From assembly GCF_024749045.1 (NCBI RefSeq), contig NZ_CP087184.1, positions 6,138,001 to 6,202,000 on the forward strand: a stretch of 64,000 nucleotides of DNA, written 5' to 3'. Shown here piece after piece: positions 34,518-45,831 of this stretch; the first letter of the stretch is position 1, and every line of letters begins with the position of its first letter. The notes below the pieces were generated by a model. The model was not told the origin of the DNA. It made no database searches and saw only the letters and a program-made list of their open reading frames with translations. Position numbers and translations under genes: made by a program. The DNA comes from Pseudomonas sp. B21-028 (GTDB lineage Bacteria > Pseudomonadota > Gammaproteobacteria > Pseudomonadales > Pseudomonadaceae).

Positions 34518-35867
34518 ATGTTTGCTTTCTTTCGCCCTGCCGCACACCAGGCACCCCTGCCTGAAGAAAAAATAGACAGCACCTACCGACGCCTTCGCTG
34601 GCAGATTTTCGCCGGGATTTTCATTGGGTATGCGGGTTACTACCTGCTGCGCAAGAACTTCACCCTGGCATTTCCAGACCTCATCGCCCAAGGCTATACA
34701 AAGGGCCAGCTCGGCGTGGCGGTGTCGGCGATTGCGATCGCCTACGGTCTTTCCAAGTTTCTGATGGGCATCGTGTCCGACCGTTCCAACCCTCGCTACT
34801 TCCTGCCCTTTGGCCTGGTGATGTCCGCCGCGGTGATGTTCGTGTTCGGTTTCGCACCGTGGGCGACGTCCAGCGTGACTATCATGTTCATCCTGTTGTT
34901 TATCAACGGCTGGGCGCAAGGCATGGGTTGGCCACCGAGCGGGCGAACCATGGTGCACTGGTGGTCGCAGAAAGAACGCGGCGGAGTGGTTTCGGTATGG
35001 AACACCGCGCATAACGTCGGCGGCGGCCTGATCGGCCCGTTGGCGATCCTCGGCATGGGGTGGTTCAACGACTGGCACAGCAAGTTCTACGTGCCGGCCG
35101 CCGTAGCCCTGCTGGTGGCTGTATTTGCCTTCATTGTCATGCGCGATACCCCGCAATCAACGGGGTTGCCGCCCATCGAGAAATACAAGAACGATTACCC
35201 GGAAGGTTACGACGCCAGCCACGAGAACGAATTCAGCGCCAAGGAAATCTTCGTCAAATACGTGCTGCGCAACAAAATGCTCTGGTTCATCGCACTGGCC
35301 AACGTCTTCGTCTATTTGCTGCGCTACGGCATCCTGGACTGGGCGCCGACCTATCTTAAAGAGGTCAAGCACTTCGACTTCGACAAGACGTCCTGGGCTT
35401 ACTTCCTGTACGAATGGGCAGGGATCCCGGGCACGCTGCTGTGCGGCTGGATGTCGGACAAGATCTTCCGTGGCAACCGTGGCCTGACGGGTATGGTGTT
35501 CATGGCGCTGGTGACGGTCGCAACCCTGGTGTACTGGCTGAATCCACCGGGCAACCCGATGGTCGACATGATCTCGTTGTTCGCGATCGGCTTCCTGATC
35601 TATGGCCCGGTGATGCTGGTGGGCCTGCAGGCGCTGGAATTGGTACCCAAGAAAGCGGCCGGTACGGCTGCCGGTTTTACCGGCCTGTTCGGTTACCTGG
35701 GCGGTTCAGTCGCGGCCAGTGCCCTGATGGGCTACACGGTGGACTATTTCGGCTGGAACGGTGGCTTCATCCTGCTGATCGCCGCATGCCTGCTGGCCAT
35801 GGCGTTCCTCGCGCCAACCCTGGGGCACAAGCAAGTCAGCAGTCAGAGCCGCGAAGCGGTGGCCTGA
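34518..35867 (+). CDS. glpT: Glycerol-3-phosphate transporter
   Basis: A 449-residue MFS organophosphate:phosphate antiporter with 12 predicted helices. Family features include [20 protein letters not shown] near residues 23-42, [14 protein letters not shown] and [20 protein letters not shown]. It imports glycerol-3-phosphate at the inner membrane. It ends in a 25-base convergent overlap with the ChaC gene. Confidence 0.92.
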   Translation: MFAFFRPAAHQAPLPEEKIDSTYRRLRWQIFAGIFIGYAGYYLLRKNFTLAFPDLIAQGYTKGQLGVAVSAIAIAYGLSKFLMGIVSDRSNPRYFLPFGLVMSAAVMFVFGFAPWATSSVTIMFILLFINGWAQGMGWPPSGRTMVHWWSQKERGGVVSVWNTAHNVGGGLIGPLAILGMGWFNDWHSKFYVPAAVALLVAVFAFIVMRDTPQSTGLPPIEKYKNDYPEGYDASHENEFSAKEIFVKYVLRNKMLWFIALANVFVYLLRYGILDWAPTYLKEVKHFDFDKTSWAYFLYEWAGIPGTLLCGWMSDKIFRGNRGLTGMVFMALVTVATLVYWLNPPGNPMVDMISLFAIGFLIYGPVMLVGLQALELVPKKAAGTAAGFTGLFGYLGGSVAASALMGYTVDYFGWNGGFILLIAACLLAMAFLAPTLGHKQVSSQSREAVA

Positions 35868-36511
35868 TCGAGGGTTGATCTGCAACGCTTGAGCCGCGCC
35901 TCCAGATTCCGATCCGGCATGGCGTGGCTACGCAGGGCGTGAATGGTCTGCTCGACATAATCGCGAGTCGTGCCGAAACGCCCGCAGGCACTTTCGAACA
36001 CCTGGCTCAGCACATGGTCCGGCAGGTTGCCGGCGTAGCTGGGCAGGTGTCGCTCCAGCACAAAGCCCAAGGCCTGCACGCGGTTGCCGTTCTCAAGCCG
36101 GCAACTGAGCCAGTGCGGACGATAGGACGGAACCGGCATCTCCCGTTGCCACAAGGCAAACAACGAGTCCTCGAGATTCTCCTCCGGCAATCGGTAGGCA
36201 AAACCGCTGCATGAGCCGCCGCGATCCAGCCCGAACACCAGCCCCGGCAACTCCGGCGTGCCGCGATGCTCATGGGACCACAGGTACAAACCGCGATGAT
36301 AACCGTGGACCCGCCCACGTATCCGCTCCACTGCCGTGCATTCCGGCCGCCAGATCAATGAACCATAGGCGAACAGCCAGACCGGACCGCCTTGGTGAAG
36401 ACGCATGGTCGATTGCATCGAAGCGAGCAATTGTTCTCGGGTCAGTTGCGCGCCCAGGTCGAGTCGTGGCGGATACAGGGCGCAGCTAATGGCGGTTTCG
36501 ATAGCGGTCAT
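35843..36511 (-). CDS. chaC: ChaC-like gamma-glutamylcyclotransferase
   Basis: A 222-residue protein with the cyclotransferase phosphate loop [10 protein letters not shown] (about 47-56), [15 protein letters not shown] and a [17 protein letters not shown] stretch. ChaC enzymes cut glutathione into 5-oxoproline and Cys-Gly in the cytoplasm. It overlaps the 3' end of glpT on the opposite strand. Confidence 0.9.
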   Translation of the reverse strand: MTAIETAISCALYPPRLDLGAQLTREQLLASMQSTMRLHQGGPVWLFAYGSLIWRPECTAVERIRGRVHGYHRGLYLWSHEHRGTPELPGLVFGLDRGGSCSGFAYRLPEENLEDSLFALWQREMPVPSYRPHWLSCRLENGNRVQALGFVLERHLPSYAGNLPDHVLSQVFESACGRFGTTRDYVEQTIHALRSHAMPDRNLEARLKRCRSTLDQATASRL

Positions 36512-36631
36512 GGCCGGTAGCGGAAGGCTCCTCGCGAGGATCGGGAAATGGATTGGCCCGCGTCATGGGCCTGACGCTTGCCAGATCCCAGGCAAGTTGG
36601 ATGCCAGTCCCCCCATGACACTGGAAAATCC

Positions 36632-36769
36632 CTGTGGCGAGGGGATTTATCGAAACGTCGCACCGCCCCGCTGGGGCGCGAAGCGGCCCTCAAACCTGAC
36701 ACCTCGGTGTCCCAGACGGACCGTTTGGGCTGCTACGCAGCCCAGCGGGGATAAATCCCCTCGCCACAA
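36632..36769. repeat. Inverted repeat doublet, GTGGCGAGGGGAT family
   Basis: The left unit is interrupted (GGGGATTTATCGAAACGTCG before CCCCGCTGGGG); the right unit is intact. It lies between the ChaC gene's upstream side and the 3' end of the reductase gene. Confidence 0.85.
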
Positions 36770-36803
36770 AAAAGCATCATCCAGAATCGTTCAAGATCAA
36801 GGC

Positions 36804-37772
36804 TCAGCCGCGAGGCGCGTAGGCAAACACGTCGGCGCGCATCTGGTGGGCGTCCATCCCGGCTTCCACCAGTGCGTCGAGGGTGGCGTAGATCATGGCC
36901 GGCGAACCGCTGGCGTAGACGTGCACGCCAGAGAGGTCACTGATGTCTTCGCAAACCGCTTCGTGGAGCATCCCGCAGCGCCCTTCCCAGCCACACAAGT
37001 CGCTGACGACCTTGTGCAGGAACAGGTTCGGCAGTTTCTTCCACTCGTCCCAATGCTCGATTTCATAGAAATCGTCCGGCCGCCGCACGCCCCAATAGAG
37101 ATGCACCGGATGCTTGAAGCCTTCTGCCCGGCAGTGCTCGATCAGGCTGTGCATCTGCGCCATGCCGGTACCGGCGGCGATCAACACCAAGGGGCCGTCG
37201 GGCAATTCGGACAAGTGAGTATCGCCAAAAGGCATTTCGACATGAACGTTGGGGTTGCGCTGCAGTTGCTCCAGCAGCGCCTTCGCACTGTTTTCGCGCA
37301 CCAGCACGTGCAATTGCAGATCGCGCCCCGAATGCGGCGCCGACGCCAGGGAGAATGCCGACTTATCGCCATTCTCCCGCTCGATCATCAGATACTGCCC
37401 AGCGTGATAGCGCGGCGGCTTGCCCGCCGGCGCACGCAGGCTGACCCGCCAGACATCGCCACCCACATCGACACAACCAATGACTTGGCACGCCAAGCGA
37501 CGCACCGGCAACTCGCCCGGCGCCAACACCCCGTCCCACAACACCACACAGTCCTCCAGGGGCTCGGCGATGCAGGTGAAGATCTCTCCGTGATCACGCA
37601 CGTCGCCAGCCTGCTCCACGCGGCCTTCCACCAGCAACGCGCCACAGACATGGCAGTTGCCGTTGCGGCAGCTTTGCGGGCACTCATAGCCCAGGCGCCG
37701 CGCACCATCGAGAATTCGCTCGGCGGGCCGTATCTCCAGCACCGCACCGGATGGCTGCAAGGTCACACGCAT
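36804..37772 (-). CDS. 2Fe-2S ferredoxin-fused NAD(P)H-flavin reductase
   Basis: A 322-residue electron-transfer protein. An N-terminal plant-type ferredoxin (residues 1-85) binds 2Fe-2S through C35, C40 and C43 of CRNGNCHVC and C67. A flavin-binding barrel (RYHAGQYLMIE, then KSAFSLAS) covers about 95-190 and the NAD(P) domain (VLIAAGTGMAQ) about 195-322. It resembles the enzymes named CDP-6-deoxy-glucoseen reductase, although no deoxysugar gene is present. Its ATG overlaps the ubiD stop by one base, so it is coupled to UbiD. Confidence 0.87.
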   Translation of the reverse strand: MRVTLQPSGAVLEIRPAERILDGARRLGYECPQSCRNGNCHVCGALLVEGRVEQAGDVRDHGEIFTCIAEPLEDCVVLWDGVLAPGELPVRRLACQVIGCVDVGGDVWRVSLRAPAGKPPRYHAGQYLMIERENGDKSAFSLASAPHSGRDLQLHVLVRENSAKALLEQLQRNPNVHVEMPFGDTHLSELPDGPLVLIAAGTGMAQMHSLIEHCRAEGFKHPVHLYWGVRRPDDFYEIEHWDEWKKLPNLFLHKVVSDLCGWEGRCGMLHEAVCEDISDLSGVHVYASGSPAMIYATLDALVEAGMDAHQMRADVFAYAPRG

Positions 37773-39238
37773 CAATCTATTCCTAACTGATTCCAAATGG
37801 CATCGATCCGTTGAGTAACGGCTTCATCCTTGACGATGACCCGGCCCCACTCACGGGTGGTTTCTCCGGGCCATTTATGCGTGGCATCGAGCCCCATCTT
37901 CGACCCCAGGCCGGAGACCGGCGAAGCGAAGTCGAGGTAGTCGATCGGCGTGTTGTCGATCATCACCGTGTCGCGCTTGGGATCCATGCGCGTGGTGATG
38001 GCCCAGATCACGTCGTTCCAGTCCCGTGCATTGATATCGTCGTCAGTGACGATAACGAACTTGGTGTACATGAACTGTCGCAGAAACGACCAGACACCCA
38101 GCATCACCCGCTTGGCGTGCCCTGGATACGACTTCTTCATGGTCACCACGGCCATGCGGTACGAGCAACCTTCCGGCGGCAGGTAGAAGTCGGTGATCTC
38201 CGGGAATTGCTTTTGCAGGATCGGCACGAACACTTCGTTCAGCGCCACACCGAGGATGGCCGGCTCATCGGGCGGACGGCCGGTATAGGTGCTGTGGTAG
38301 ATCGGTTTGATCCGATGGGTGATGCGCTCGACGGTGAACACCGGGAAGCTGTCGACTTCGTTGTAGTAGCCGGTGTGGTCGCCGTAGGGACCTTCATCGG
38401 CCATTTCACCCGGATGGATCACACCCTCGAGGATGATCTCGGCGGTGGCCGGGACTTGCAGGTCGTTGCCGCGGCACTTCACCAATTCGGTGCGGTTGCC
38501 ACGCAGCAGGCCGGCGAAGGCGTATTCGGAGAGGCTGTCCGGCACTGGCGTGACCGCCCCGAGAATAGTCGCCGGGTCCGCGCCCAGGGCCACGGACACC
38601 GGGAAGGGCTGGCCGGGGTGTTTTTCGCACCACTCACGATAGTCCAGCGCACCGCCGCGGTGGCTCAGCCAACGCATGATGACCTTGTTGCGACCAATCA
38701 CCTGCTGGCGATAGATACCGAGGTTCTGGCGATCCTTGTTCGGGCCTTTGGTGACGGTCAGGCCCCAGGTGATCAGCGGCCCCACATCGCCCGGCCAGCA
38801 GGTCTGCACCGGGAGCATCGCGAGGTCGACATCATCACCCTCGATCACCACCTCCTGGCAGATCGCGTCCTTGACGACTTTCGGCGCCATGGAAATGATC
38901 TTGCGGAAAATCGGCAATTTGGACCAGGCGTCCTTCAGGCCCTTGGGTGGCTCGGGCTCCTTGAGGAACGCCAGCAACTTGCCGATCTCGCGCAGCTCGT
39001 CGACCGACTCGGCGCCCATGCCCATGGCCACGCGCTCCGGCGTGCCGAACAGGTTGCCCAGCACCGGTATGTCATAGCCCGTTGGGTTCTCGAACAGTAA
39101 CGCCGGGCCTTTGGCCCGCAACGTGCGGTCGCAGACTTCCGTCATCTCCAGCACGGGAGAGATGGGAACCTGGATGCGTTTCAACTCGCCGCGCTGCTCA
39201 AGCTGCTGCACGAAATCCCGAAGATCCTTGAATTTCAT
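37772..39238 (-). CDS. ubiD: 3-polyprenyl-4-hydroxybenzoate decarboxylase
   Basis: A 488-residue UbiD, close to the E. coli length. It removes the carboxyl group of polyprenyl-hydroxybenzoate in ubiquinone synthesis, using prenylated FMN made by UbiX. Family stretches include [36 protein letters not shown] and [12 protein letters not shown]. The ATG at 39238 begins the conserved [10 protein letters not shown]; the longer frame adds ten unrelated residues. Confidence 0.93.
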   Translation of the reverse strand: MKFKDLRDFVQQLEQRGELKRIQVPISPVLEMTEVCDRTLRAKGPALLFENPTGYDIPVLGNLFGTPERVAMGMGAESVDELREIGKLLAFLKEPEPPKGLKDAWSKLPIFRKIISMAPKVVKDAICQEVVIEGDDVDLAMLPVQTCWPGDVGPLITWGLTVTKGPNKDRQNLGIYRQQVIGRNKVIMRWLSHRGGALDYREWCEKHPGQPFPVSVALGADPATILGAVTPVPDSLSEYAFAGLLRGNRTELVKCRGNDLQVPATAEIILEGVIHPGEMADEGPYGDHTGYYNEVDSFPVFTVERITHRIKPIYHSTYTGRPPDEPAILGVALNEVFVPILQKQFPEITDFYLPPEGCSYRMAVVTMKKSYPGHAKRVMLGVWSFLRQFMYTKFVIVTDDDINARDWNDVIWAITTRMDPKRDTVMIDNTPIDYLDFASPVSGLGSKMGLDATHKWPGETTREWGRVIVKDEAVTQRIDAIWNQLGID

Positions 39239-39316
39239 TGAGATGCCACCCCGAAAATAGGCGTACATCCTACCTGCTCCAGCGCCCGAACAGCAGCCCG
39301 CGCATGCGCAGAGCGG

Positions 39317-41272
39317 TCAATTATCAGCCGTACCCAGCAGCAGCGGAGCAAACAACGGTCCCAGGCGAGTGCTACCGAGGTCTGACAAATGATCTTCATC
39401 CCGGTATTGCGAGTAACCATTGGCCTCGATTGGGCAGACCCGATCCGAGCACATCAACGGCGTAGGGTCGATGACATGTACCCCGGGGTCGGCTGCCTTC
39501 ATCGAGTCGAACAAAGCGCTCAGGAAATGTTGGCGTGCCAGGTGTTCCGAGATCGGGCGGCCCAGCCCCTCGGCTGAACGCCCTATCCGCGCCAGGCTCG
39601 TCAGTCGGCCGATGGCACCCTTACGCTGCAATGGCACCTCCTTGAACAACCAGACTTGCGCACCCGTCGCCCTGATTGCTGCGACGCGTGCCTTGAGCGC
39701 TGCGGCCATGCGCGCCTCGGCTTCGGCGGTATTGTCGCGGGGATCGAGCAACACCTTCTTGTCGCCGTCCTCACGACCGTAGACATAAAGGCTCCAGTTG
39801 GATGCCAGCACCACGTCCTTGATCTTCAGGTGACGAACCTGCTCCATGGTCCGCTCGTTGAAATCCTTGCAACGCGGCCTCGGGTCATCGCTGAGAATTG
39901 GCGGGCAGGCGCTCATGCTGTAAAGCCAGACCGGGCCACTACCGTGCGCGATGCTACTTTCAATCGCCGGCAACAGCGCCGCAGCGTGGCTGTCGCCCCA
40001 GAACAGCCGGGTCGCCGGGGCGTCCTTGTGCCCGCCCAGCAGGCATGCCTTGTCCAGACGTTTGTCTGAAGTCACCAACATGCACTCCATCTGCCCCGCT
40101 CGCCACTCCCGTGCCTGCGCGTACTCCATTGCTTTACCGGTAAGGCGCTGAGGAAAACCATCCGCCGACCGCACCACCGAACCCGTTACAGCCAGGGCGG
40201 TCATGGCCAGCAGCCCTCCCACCAACACTGGCTTGCGTCCGGCCAGCAAGCGTTTCTCACGGAACGGAAGCTCAACGAAATGCCAACTCAGCCAGGCAAG
40301 AACCAGTGCCAGCAGAATCCAGCCCGCCGCCTCCCAGGGCTGGATTCCGTCGATGGAGATGGCGTTGGCATAGACGTAGACCGGCCAATGCCACAGGTAA
40401 AAGGAATAGGAAAGCAAACCAACCCAGACCAGAGCCCTGGTACTTAACACCTGAGCGACCCAGGTTGAACACCGAGCGCCCGACCAGATCAACGCCGTGG
40501 CACCGAGCACAGGAAATAAAGCGGCCCAGCCTGGAAACACCGTTGTTTCGTCGAAGGTGAAAACCGCTGCCAGCACCGCCGCCAACCCAGCCACGGCGAC
40601 GAATTGGCAGACCCACGGTTGAACAGCGCGTCTGGGCGCAGGCAGGACCGCGAGCATCGCCCCGCATAAAAGCTCCCAGGCGCGGGTCGGCAGCGAGAAG
40701 AAAGCGACGTCAGGCTTGCGGTCGATGTAAGCGATATTCAGCCCGAAAGAAATCAGCAGCAGGGCAAACAGCATCCAACGCCAATGGCGAACATGGCGCA
40801 TCAGCAGCACCATCAGCAATGGAAAAAAGATGTAGTACTGTTCTTCAACAGCCAGGGACCAAGTGTGAAGCAGCGGCTTCAAATCCGAGGCAGGCGCGAA
40901 ATAGCCATCTTCACGCATGAACAGGATGTTTGAGATAAACAGCGATTGATAACGAACCGTCCTGCCAAGCTCTGAAAAGTCCTTGGCCGTCAACAGCAAC
41001 CAGCCCACGGCCAACGAAGCCAGCAGCACCACGCTCAAGGCCGGGAGGATACGTCGCGCCCGACGCGCCCAGAAATCGACGAAGCTGAAACGCTGCGCAC
41101 TGATCTCGCGAAACAGGATGCTGGTGATCAGGAACCCGGAAATGACGAAGAAGACATCGACGCCGACGAAACCGCCACTGAATGCGCCAAAACCGAAGTG
41201 AAACAGAACTACCGGAATAACGGCCAGCGCCCTCAAGCCATCAATGTCGCGGCGGTTGCCAAACGTATGCAT
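39317..41272 (-). CDS. Membrane O-acyltransferase with C-terminal SGNH domain
   Basis: A 651-residue OafA/OatA-type protein. An acyltransferase-3 membrane domain of about ten helices spans roughly residues 1-370, opening with RRDIDGLRALAVIPVVLFH and containing VFFVISGFLIT. The C-terminal SGNH hydrolase-like domain has WGDSHAA near 425-435 and DEDHLSDLG near 620-630, giving the catalytic Ser and the Asp/His pair. Such proteins acetylate O-antigen or other surface sugars. No polysaccharide genes are nearby. It sits between the core genes ubiD and rho and may be an accessory insertion. Confidence 0.88.
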   Translation of the reverse strand: MHTFGNRRDIDGLRALAVIPVVLFHFGFGAFSGGFVGVDVFFVISGFLITSILFREISAQRFSFVDFWARRARRILPALSVVLLASLAVGWLLLTAKDFSELGRTVRYQSLFISNILFMREDGYFAPASDLKPLLHTWSLAVEEQYYIFFPLLMVLLMRHVRHWRWMLFALLLISFGLNIAYIDRKPDVAFFSLPTRAWELLCGAMLAVLPAPRRAVQPWVCQFVAVAGLAAVLAAVFTFDETTVFPGWAALFPVLGATALIWSGARCSTWVAQVLSTRALVWVGLLSYSFYLWHWPVYVYANAISIDGIQPWEAAGWILLALVLAWLSWHFVELPFREKRLLAGRKPVLVGGLLAMTALAVTGSVVRSADGFPQRLTGKAMEYAQAREWRAGQMECMLVTSDKRLDKACLLGGHKDAPATRLFWGDSHAAALLPAIESSIAHGSGPVWLYSMSACPPILSDDPRPRCKDFNERTMEQVRHLKIKDVVLASNWSLYVYGREDGDKKVLLDPRDNTAEAEARMAAALKARVAAIRATGAQVWLFKEVPLQRKGAIGRLTSLARIGRSAEGLGRPISEHLARQHFLSALFDSMKAADPGVHVIDPTPLMCSDRVCPIEANGYSQYRDEDHLSDLGSTRLGPLFAPLLLGTADN

Positions 41273-41354
41273 AACGCTCCTTGTCGCTTTGAAGACCCAT
41301 GATGAACACGGACACTTACGACCTAAGGAAGTTGTGCATTTCGATACAATTTTT

Positions 41355-41390
41355 TGAAAAAAAAAGAGCGCCTCTTCGAGACGCCCTTTT
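41355..41390 (-). terminator. rho terminator
   Basis: On the minus strand GCGTCTC-GAA-GAGGCGC is followed by TC and a long T run, about 40 bases after the rho stop. Confidence 0.8.
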
Positions 41391-41429
41391 TTAACAGTCT
41401 AACTTTGTGTCGCTTGCGCTAACTTCGTG

Positions 41430-42689
<1,260 letters not shown>

Positions 42690-42884
42690 ATAGGAATGAC
42701 GTAATCATTTATGGAGGGGGAAATTAAGCTTTTGGCTTAATGAGGCCGCGCCGCGGAGAAGGCGACAGGATCGCGTACTTATTCGAAAGGAGTGCGTCGG
42801 CGACGGCTTGCAGGGGGCAATGGAGAAACCAGTGCGGGGCCGAATGTACCACCTGGATTTGCGAGCGTCTAGCCCCGAATAACG

Positions 42885-42914
42885 AAAAAGCCCCGCGATT
42901 GGCGGGGCTTTTTC
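42885..42914 (-). terminator. trxA terminator
   Basis: AAAAAGCCCCGC-GATTG-GCGGGGCTTTTT lies just beyond the trxA stop and upstream of rho; symmetrical A/T flanks allow function in both directions. Confidence 0.9.
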
Positions 42915-42929
42915 AACGGCATTCGGCGC

Positions 42930-43259
42930 TTAGATGTTGGCGTCGAGGAAAGCAGCCAGTTGCGACTTCGACAGCGCACCGACCTTGGTGGCCTCGACGT
43001 TGCCGTTCTTGAACAGCATCAGCGTCGGAATACCACGCACGCCGTGCTTGGCCGGGGTTTCCTGGTTTTCGTCGATGTTCAGCTTGGCGACGGTCAGCTT
43101 GCCCTTGTAGGTCTCGGCAATTTCGTCCAGGACCGGAGCGATCATCTTGCACGGACCGCACCACTCAGCCCAATAGTCCACCAGTACAGCGCCTTCGGCC
43201 TTGAGTACGTCAGCCTCGAAGCTAGCGTCGCTAACGTGTTTGATCAGATCGCTGCTCAT
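42930..43259 (-). CDS. trxA: Thioredoxin 1
   Basis: A 109-residue thioredoxin with the active site WCGPC at 33-37 and the cis-proline segment RGIPTLMLF. It reduces cytoplasmic disulfides with NADPH via thioredoxin reductase. The ATG at 43259 starts the conserved [11 protein letters not shown]; an upstream methionine adds 14 unrelated residues. Confidence 0.96.
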   Translation of the reverse strand: MSSDLIKHVSDASFEADVLKAEGAVLVDYWAEWCGPCKMIAPVLDEIAETYKGKLTVAKLNIDENQETPAKHGVRGIPTLMLFKNGNVEATKVGALSKSQLAAFLDANI

Positions 43260-43380
43260 GGAAATCTCCGGGGTTGTCAGCAAAAAAACGTGGCCCATCA
43301 TAGCTGCCCTTCCCGGGTTCAGGAAGTCACTGTTGATTGAGTCTCGCTATGGCGCCGGACGCATTTGGACATGACCCGGG

Positions 43381-44088
43381 TCATGGGGTGGCCGGGGTGA
43401 CGAAGCAGATTCCGGTGCGCAGTGCAGCGTTACGGACGTGGTCCTGCATGGCTTTCTGGGCGGAGCCCGAGGCACGCCGGGACAGCGCCCGCAGGATTTT
43501 TCGATGCTCCTGCCAGGTTTCCAGGGCCCTTTGCGCCCTGATGAACGGCAACTTCTGGCTCTCCAGGAATATCTCGGCGCTGGCGGTGAGGATGTTCAGC
43601 ATTGCCTGGTTGCCGCCGGCCTGCAGGATTCGCCGATGAAACTCGAAATCGAGCCGCGCCGCCGCGTCGAAGTCCCCTGATTTCAGCTCCCGGCGCATGG
43701 CCTCGACGTTGTCTCCCAGCACATCGAGCTCATCGGGGCTCAGCGTCATCGCCGCCATTCCGGCCGCGAAGCCTTCCAGGGCATAGCGCAGCTGGAAGAT
43801 ATCCAGTGGCGAGACCTGGGCCGCGAACGGCCAGCCCGGTGTCGGCTCACCCCGCGAAACCTCCACTGACGATTGCACGAATACTCCTTTGCCCGGCTGC
43901 ACGCTGATCATCCCCAACGCGCTCAATGACGACAGGGCCTCACGCAACGACGCCCGACTCACGCCCAGCTGCAGCGCCAGGTCCCGTTGCGACGGCAGCG
44001 CATCCCCCGGACCGAAGCCTTCATCGGCGATCAGTTTGCGGATGCCTTGCAAGGCCACTTCGGGAACCGCACGAGAGATGGAATTCAT
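43381..44088 (-). CDS. GntR-family (FadR subgroup) regulator
   Basis: A 235-residue regulator. The winged helix (about 8-75) includes LPSQRDLALQLGVSRASLREAL. The C-terminal all-helical FCD domain (about 95-225) carries metal/ligand histidines such as EFHRRILQAGGN. It is divergent from the polar amino-acid ABC operon starting at 44343 and likely controls it. The ATG at 44088 has no strong ribosome site, so a slightly different start is possible. Confidence 0.87.
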   Translation of the reverse strand: MNSISRAVPEVALQGIRKLIADEGFGPGDALPSQRDLALQLGVSRASLREALSSLSALGMISVQPGKGVFVQSSVEVSRGEPTPGWPFAAQVSPLDIFQLRYALEGFAAGMAAMTLSPDELDVLGDNVEAMRRELKSGDFDAAARLDFEFHRRILQAGGNQAMLNILTASAEIFLESQKLPFIRAQRALETWQEHRKILRALSRRASGSAQKAMQDHVRNAALRTGICFVTPATP

Positions 44089-44342
44089 GTTTTTTCGGGT
44101 ATATCGAGCCAGTGAGCGGCTAGTTGTAAAGCTATTCGCCGCGCCCGGCAAGTCGTGCCCCAGCAGGGTTCGACAGCAAATACCGACGCCCGATAAAGGT
44201 GCGAAACGCGCCCCAACTGTTCAGACCAGTCAGACCGAACCCCGCCAGCAAATCCGTGGCCTCGCAGGGTTTGAAAGCGCGTTGGCATGGCCTGTGCTCT
44301 GTCCGAACGCAGCAATCACATCATCGACCGCGGAGATTCGCC

Positions 44343-45128
44343 ATGATCCAGCGTTGCAGCGCCCTGCTCACCGTTCTGTTTGCCAGCCTGATGCTCTGCC
44401 AGTTGCCCGCCCATGCCGACGGGCTGGAGGACGTGGTCAAGCGCGGCACCCTCAAAGTCGCGGTGCCCCAGGACTTCCCGCCGTTCGGCTCGGTAGGCCC
44501 GGACATGAAGCCCCGCGGCCTGGACATCGATACCGCGAAGCTGCTGGCCGACCAGCTCAAGGTCAAACTTGAGCTGACCCCGGTCAACAGCACCAATCGC
44601 ATCCCGTTCCTGACCACCGGCAAGGTCGACCTGGTGATCTCCAGCCTGGGCAAGAACCCGGAGCGCGAGAAGGTCATCGATTTTTCCAGCGCCTACGCAC
44701 CGTTCTACCTCGCCGTGTTCGGCCCGCCCGAGGCCGCCATCAATGGCCTGGACGACCTCAAGGGCAAGACCGTCAGCGTCACCCGGGGCGCCATCGAAGA
44801 CATCGAGCTGACCAAGGTCGCCCCGGAAGGCACCACCATCAAGCGCTTCGAAGACAATAACTCGACCATCGCGGCCTATCTCGCCGGCCAGGTGGACCTG
44901 ATCGCCAGCGGCAACGTGGTGATGGTCGCCATCAGCGAGCGCAACCCCAAGCGTGTCCCGGCGCTGAAAGTGAAACTCAAGGACTCGCCGGTGTACGTCG
45001 GCGTGAACAAGAACGAGCCCGCGCTGCTGGACAAGGTCAACCGGATCCTCGCCACGGCCAAGACCGATGGCAGCCTGGAGAAAAACGCCCAGACCTGGCT
45101 CAAGCAGCCGCTGCCGGCCGATCTCTGA
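44343..45128 (+). CDS. Polar amino-acid ABC transporter, binding protein
   Basis: A 261-residue family 3 solute-binding protein. The signal peptide ends near residue 25 (LPAHA before DGLEDVVKRGTLKVAV). The segments VPQDFPPFGSVG, PRGLDIDTAKLLAD and KVDLVISSLGKNPEREKVIDFS are typical of amino-acid-binding members. It is the first gene of a four-gene operon with two permeases and an ATPase. The bound amino acid or amine is not deducible. Confidence 0.9.
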   Translation: MIQRCSALLTVLFASLMLCQLPAHADGLEDVVKRGTLKVAVPQDFPPFGSVGPDMKPRGLDIDTAKLLADQLKVKLELTPVNSTNRIPFLTTGKVDLVISSLGKNPEREKVIDFSSAYAPFYLAVFGPPEAAINGLDDLKGKTVSVTRGAIEDIELTKVAPEGTTIKRFEDNNSTIAAYLAGQVDLIASGNVVMVAISERNPKRVPALKVKLKDSPVYVGVNKNEPALLDKVNRILATAKTDGSLEKNAQTWLKQPLPADL

Positions 45129-45150
45129 CCGCCATTTTGAGAGGCTGAGC

Positions 45151-45831
45151 ATGGCTTATCAGTTCGATTTTCTGCCGGTGATGCAAAACACCGAGCTGCT
45201 GTTGCGCGGTGCGCTGTTCACCTTGGAACTGACGGCCATCGGCGCGTTGCTCGGGATCGGCCTGGGCATCGTCGGCGCCGTGGTGCGGGCGTGGAAGATC
45301 CGCCCGTTCGCGGCGATGTTCGGGGTGTACGTGGAGCTGATCCGCAACACACCGTTCCTGGTGCAGCTGTTTTTCATCTTTTTCGGCCTGCCGTCCCTGG
45401 GCGTGCAGATTTCCGAATGGCAGGCGGCGGTCCTGGCCATGGTGATCAACCTCGGCGCCTACTCCACCGAAATCATCCGCGCCGGCATCCAGGCTGTCCC
45501 CCACGGGCAGTTGGAAGCCGCCGCGGCCCTGGCGATGAGTCGTTTCGAAGCCTTTCGTCACGTGGTGCTGCTGCCGGCGCTGGGCAAGGTCTGGCCGGCC
45601 TTGAGCAGTCAGATCATCATCGTCATGCTCGGCTCGGCGGTCTGTGCGCAGATCGCCACCGAAGAGTTGAGTTTTGCCGCCAACTTCATTCAATCGCGCA
45701 ATTTCCGCGCCTTTGAAACCTATGCACTGACCACACTGATCTATCTGTGCATGGCGTTGTTGATCCGCCAGTTACTGAACTGGGTGGGCCGTCGCTGCCT
45801 GTACAAGAGCAGCGCCAGGAGCGACCAATGA
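45151..45831 (+). CDS. Polar amino-acid ABC transporter permease 1
   Basis: A 226-residue HisMQ-type permease with about five helices and the EAA loop GQLEAAAALAMSRFEAFRHV. It lies 22 bases after the binding-protein gene and overlaps the next permease by 4 bases (ATGA). Confidence 0.92.
   Translation: MAYQFDFLPVMQNTELLLRGALFTLELTAIGALLGIGLGIVGAVVRAWKIRPFAAMFGVYVELIRNTPFLVQLFFIFFGLPSLGVQISEWQAAVLAMVINLGAYSTEIIRAGIQAVPHGQLEAAAALAMSRFEAFRHVVLLPALGKVWPALSSQIIIVMLGSAVCAQIATEELSFAANFIQSRNFRAFETYALTTLIYLCMALLIRQLLNWVGRRCLYKSSARSDQ

Noticed and set aside
36804..37772. Deoxysugar (CDP-6-deoxy-glucoseen) reductase function
   Set aside because: The domain layout matches that annotation, but no deoxysugar genes are nearby and the gene is coupled to ubiD, so I kept only the biochemical description.
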